From: Oscillospiraceae bacterium
GTDB taxonomy: Bacteria; Bacillota_A; Clostridia; Oscillospirales; Oscillospiraceae
Assembly: GCA_017415945.1 (NCBI GenBank)
Contig: JAFQDR010000077.1
Span: forward strand, 1 to 6,108
Reading direction: 5' to 3'
Length of the DNA: 6,108 nucleotides
Every line of letters starts with the position of its first letter. The first letter of the stretch is position 1. The notes under the pieces were generated by a model, which had not been told where the DNA came from, did not search any database, and saw nothing but the letters and a program-made list of their open reading frames with translations. The position numbers were made by a program, and so were the translations under genes. Below are positions 6,044-6,108 of the stretch, piece by piece.

Positions 6044-6108
6044 AAATGCCCCCGCATACGCGATGGGCAAGCAGGTCTGCCACGCGCATAATTTGTCCGC
6101 ATTCTGCG
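6044..6108. other. GC-richer tail with no supported gene
   Basis: The last 65 bases are visibly GC-richer than the adjacent intergenic sequence. They contain open frames on both strands that are cut by the window edge or run antisense into dapA, but no ribosome site or recognisable protein start. I see only short dyads (for example GCAG-GT-CTGC) and leave this region uncalled. Confidence 0.4.

Noticed and set aside
5775..6102. Two minus-strand open frames across the end of dapA and the tail
   Set aside because: They run antisense through dapA and both hairpins and have no convincing ribosome site. If the tail is a repeat, they are by-products of it.

Overview
The window reads as an ordinary housekeeping stretch of a spore-forming, low-to-middle GC Firmicute of the class Clostridia. 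The indications are strong AGGAGG-type ribosome sites, frequent non-ATG starts, sigma-A-like promoters, and the order SpoIID-like gene, queA, tgt, yajC, small four-helix membrane protein. I recall that last gene type as a clostridial family (TIGR04086). A Lachnospirales or Anaerotignum-like host is plausible, but that is a guess from gene style and was not tested.

Layout. Positions 1-191 (minus) hold the N-terminal 63 codons of an unidentified membrane protein with its own good promoter (258-286). From 4974 down to 354, all on the minus strand, lie a secreted SpoIID/LytB-type glycan lytic enzyme, queA, tgt, yajC and the small membrane protein. A strong intrinsic terminator (827-861) separates the last two genes, and a second promoter (1226-1254) sits before yajC. 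On the plus strand, dapA (5089-5973) diverges from the SpoIID-like gene across a 114-base gap in which the two promoters overlap. dapA is followed by a terminator hairpin, a second long hairpin, and about 65 GC-richer bases with no gene I can defend.

How the genes work together. QueA and Tgt are both queuosine enzymes: Tgt inserts preQ1 at the wobble position of GUN-anticodon tRNAs and QueA then adds the epoxycyclopentane ring. YajC is the accessory subunit of the Sec translocon. The SpoIID-like protein cleaves peptidoglycan glycan strands after export, and DapA makes the first committed intermediate toward diaminopimelate (cell wall), lysine and dipicolinate (spores). The SpoIID-like gene and queA overlap by four bases (ATGA) and queA is 11 bases from tgt, so these three are very probably co-transcribed.

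I do not see a new multi-gene system. The points most worth a second look are an apparent SPOR-like glycan-binding segment inside the SpoIID-like protein, its ten extracytoplasmic cysteines without the clostridial zinc site, its vegetative-looking promoter, and the hairpin plus GC-rich tail after dapA, which may be a dispersed repeat.
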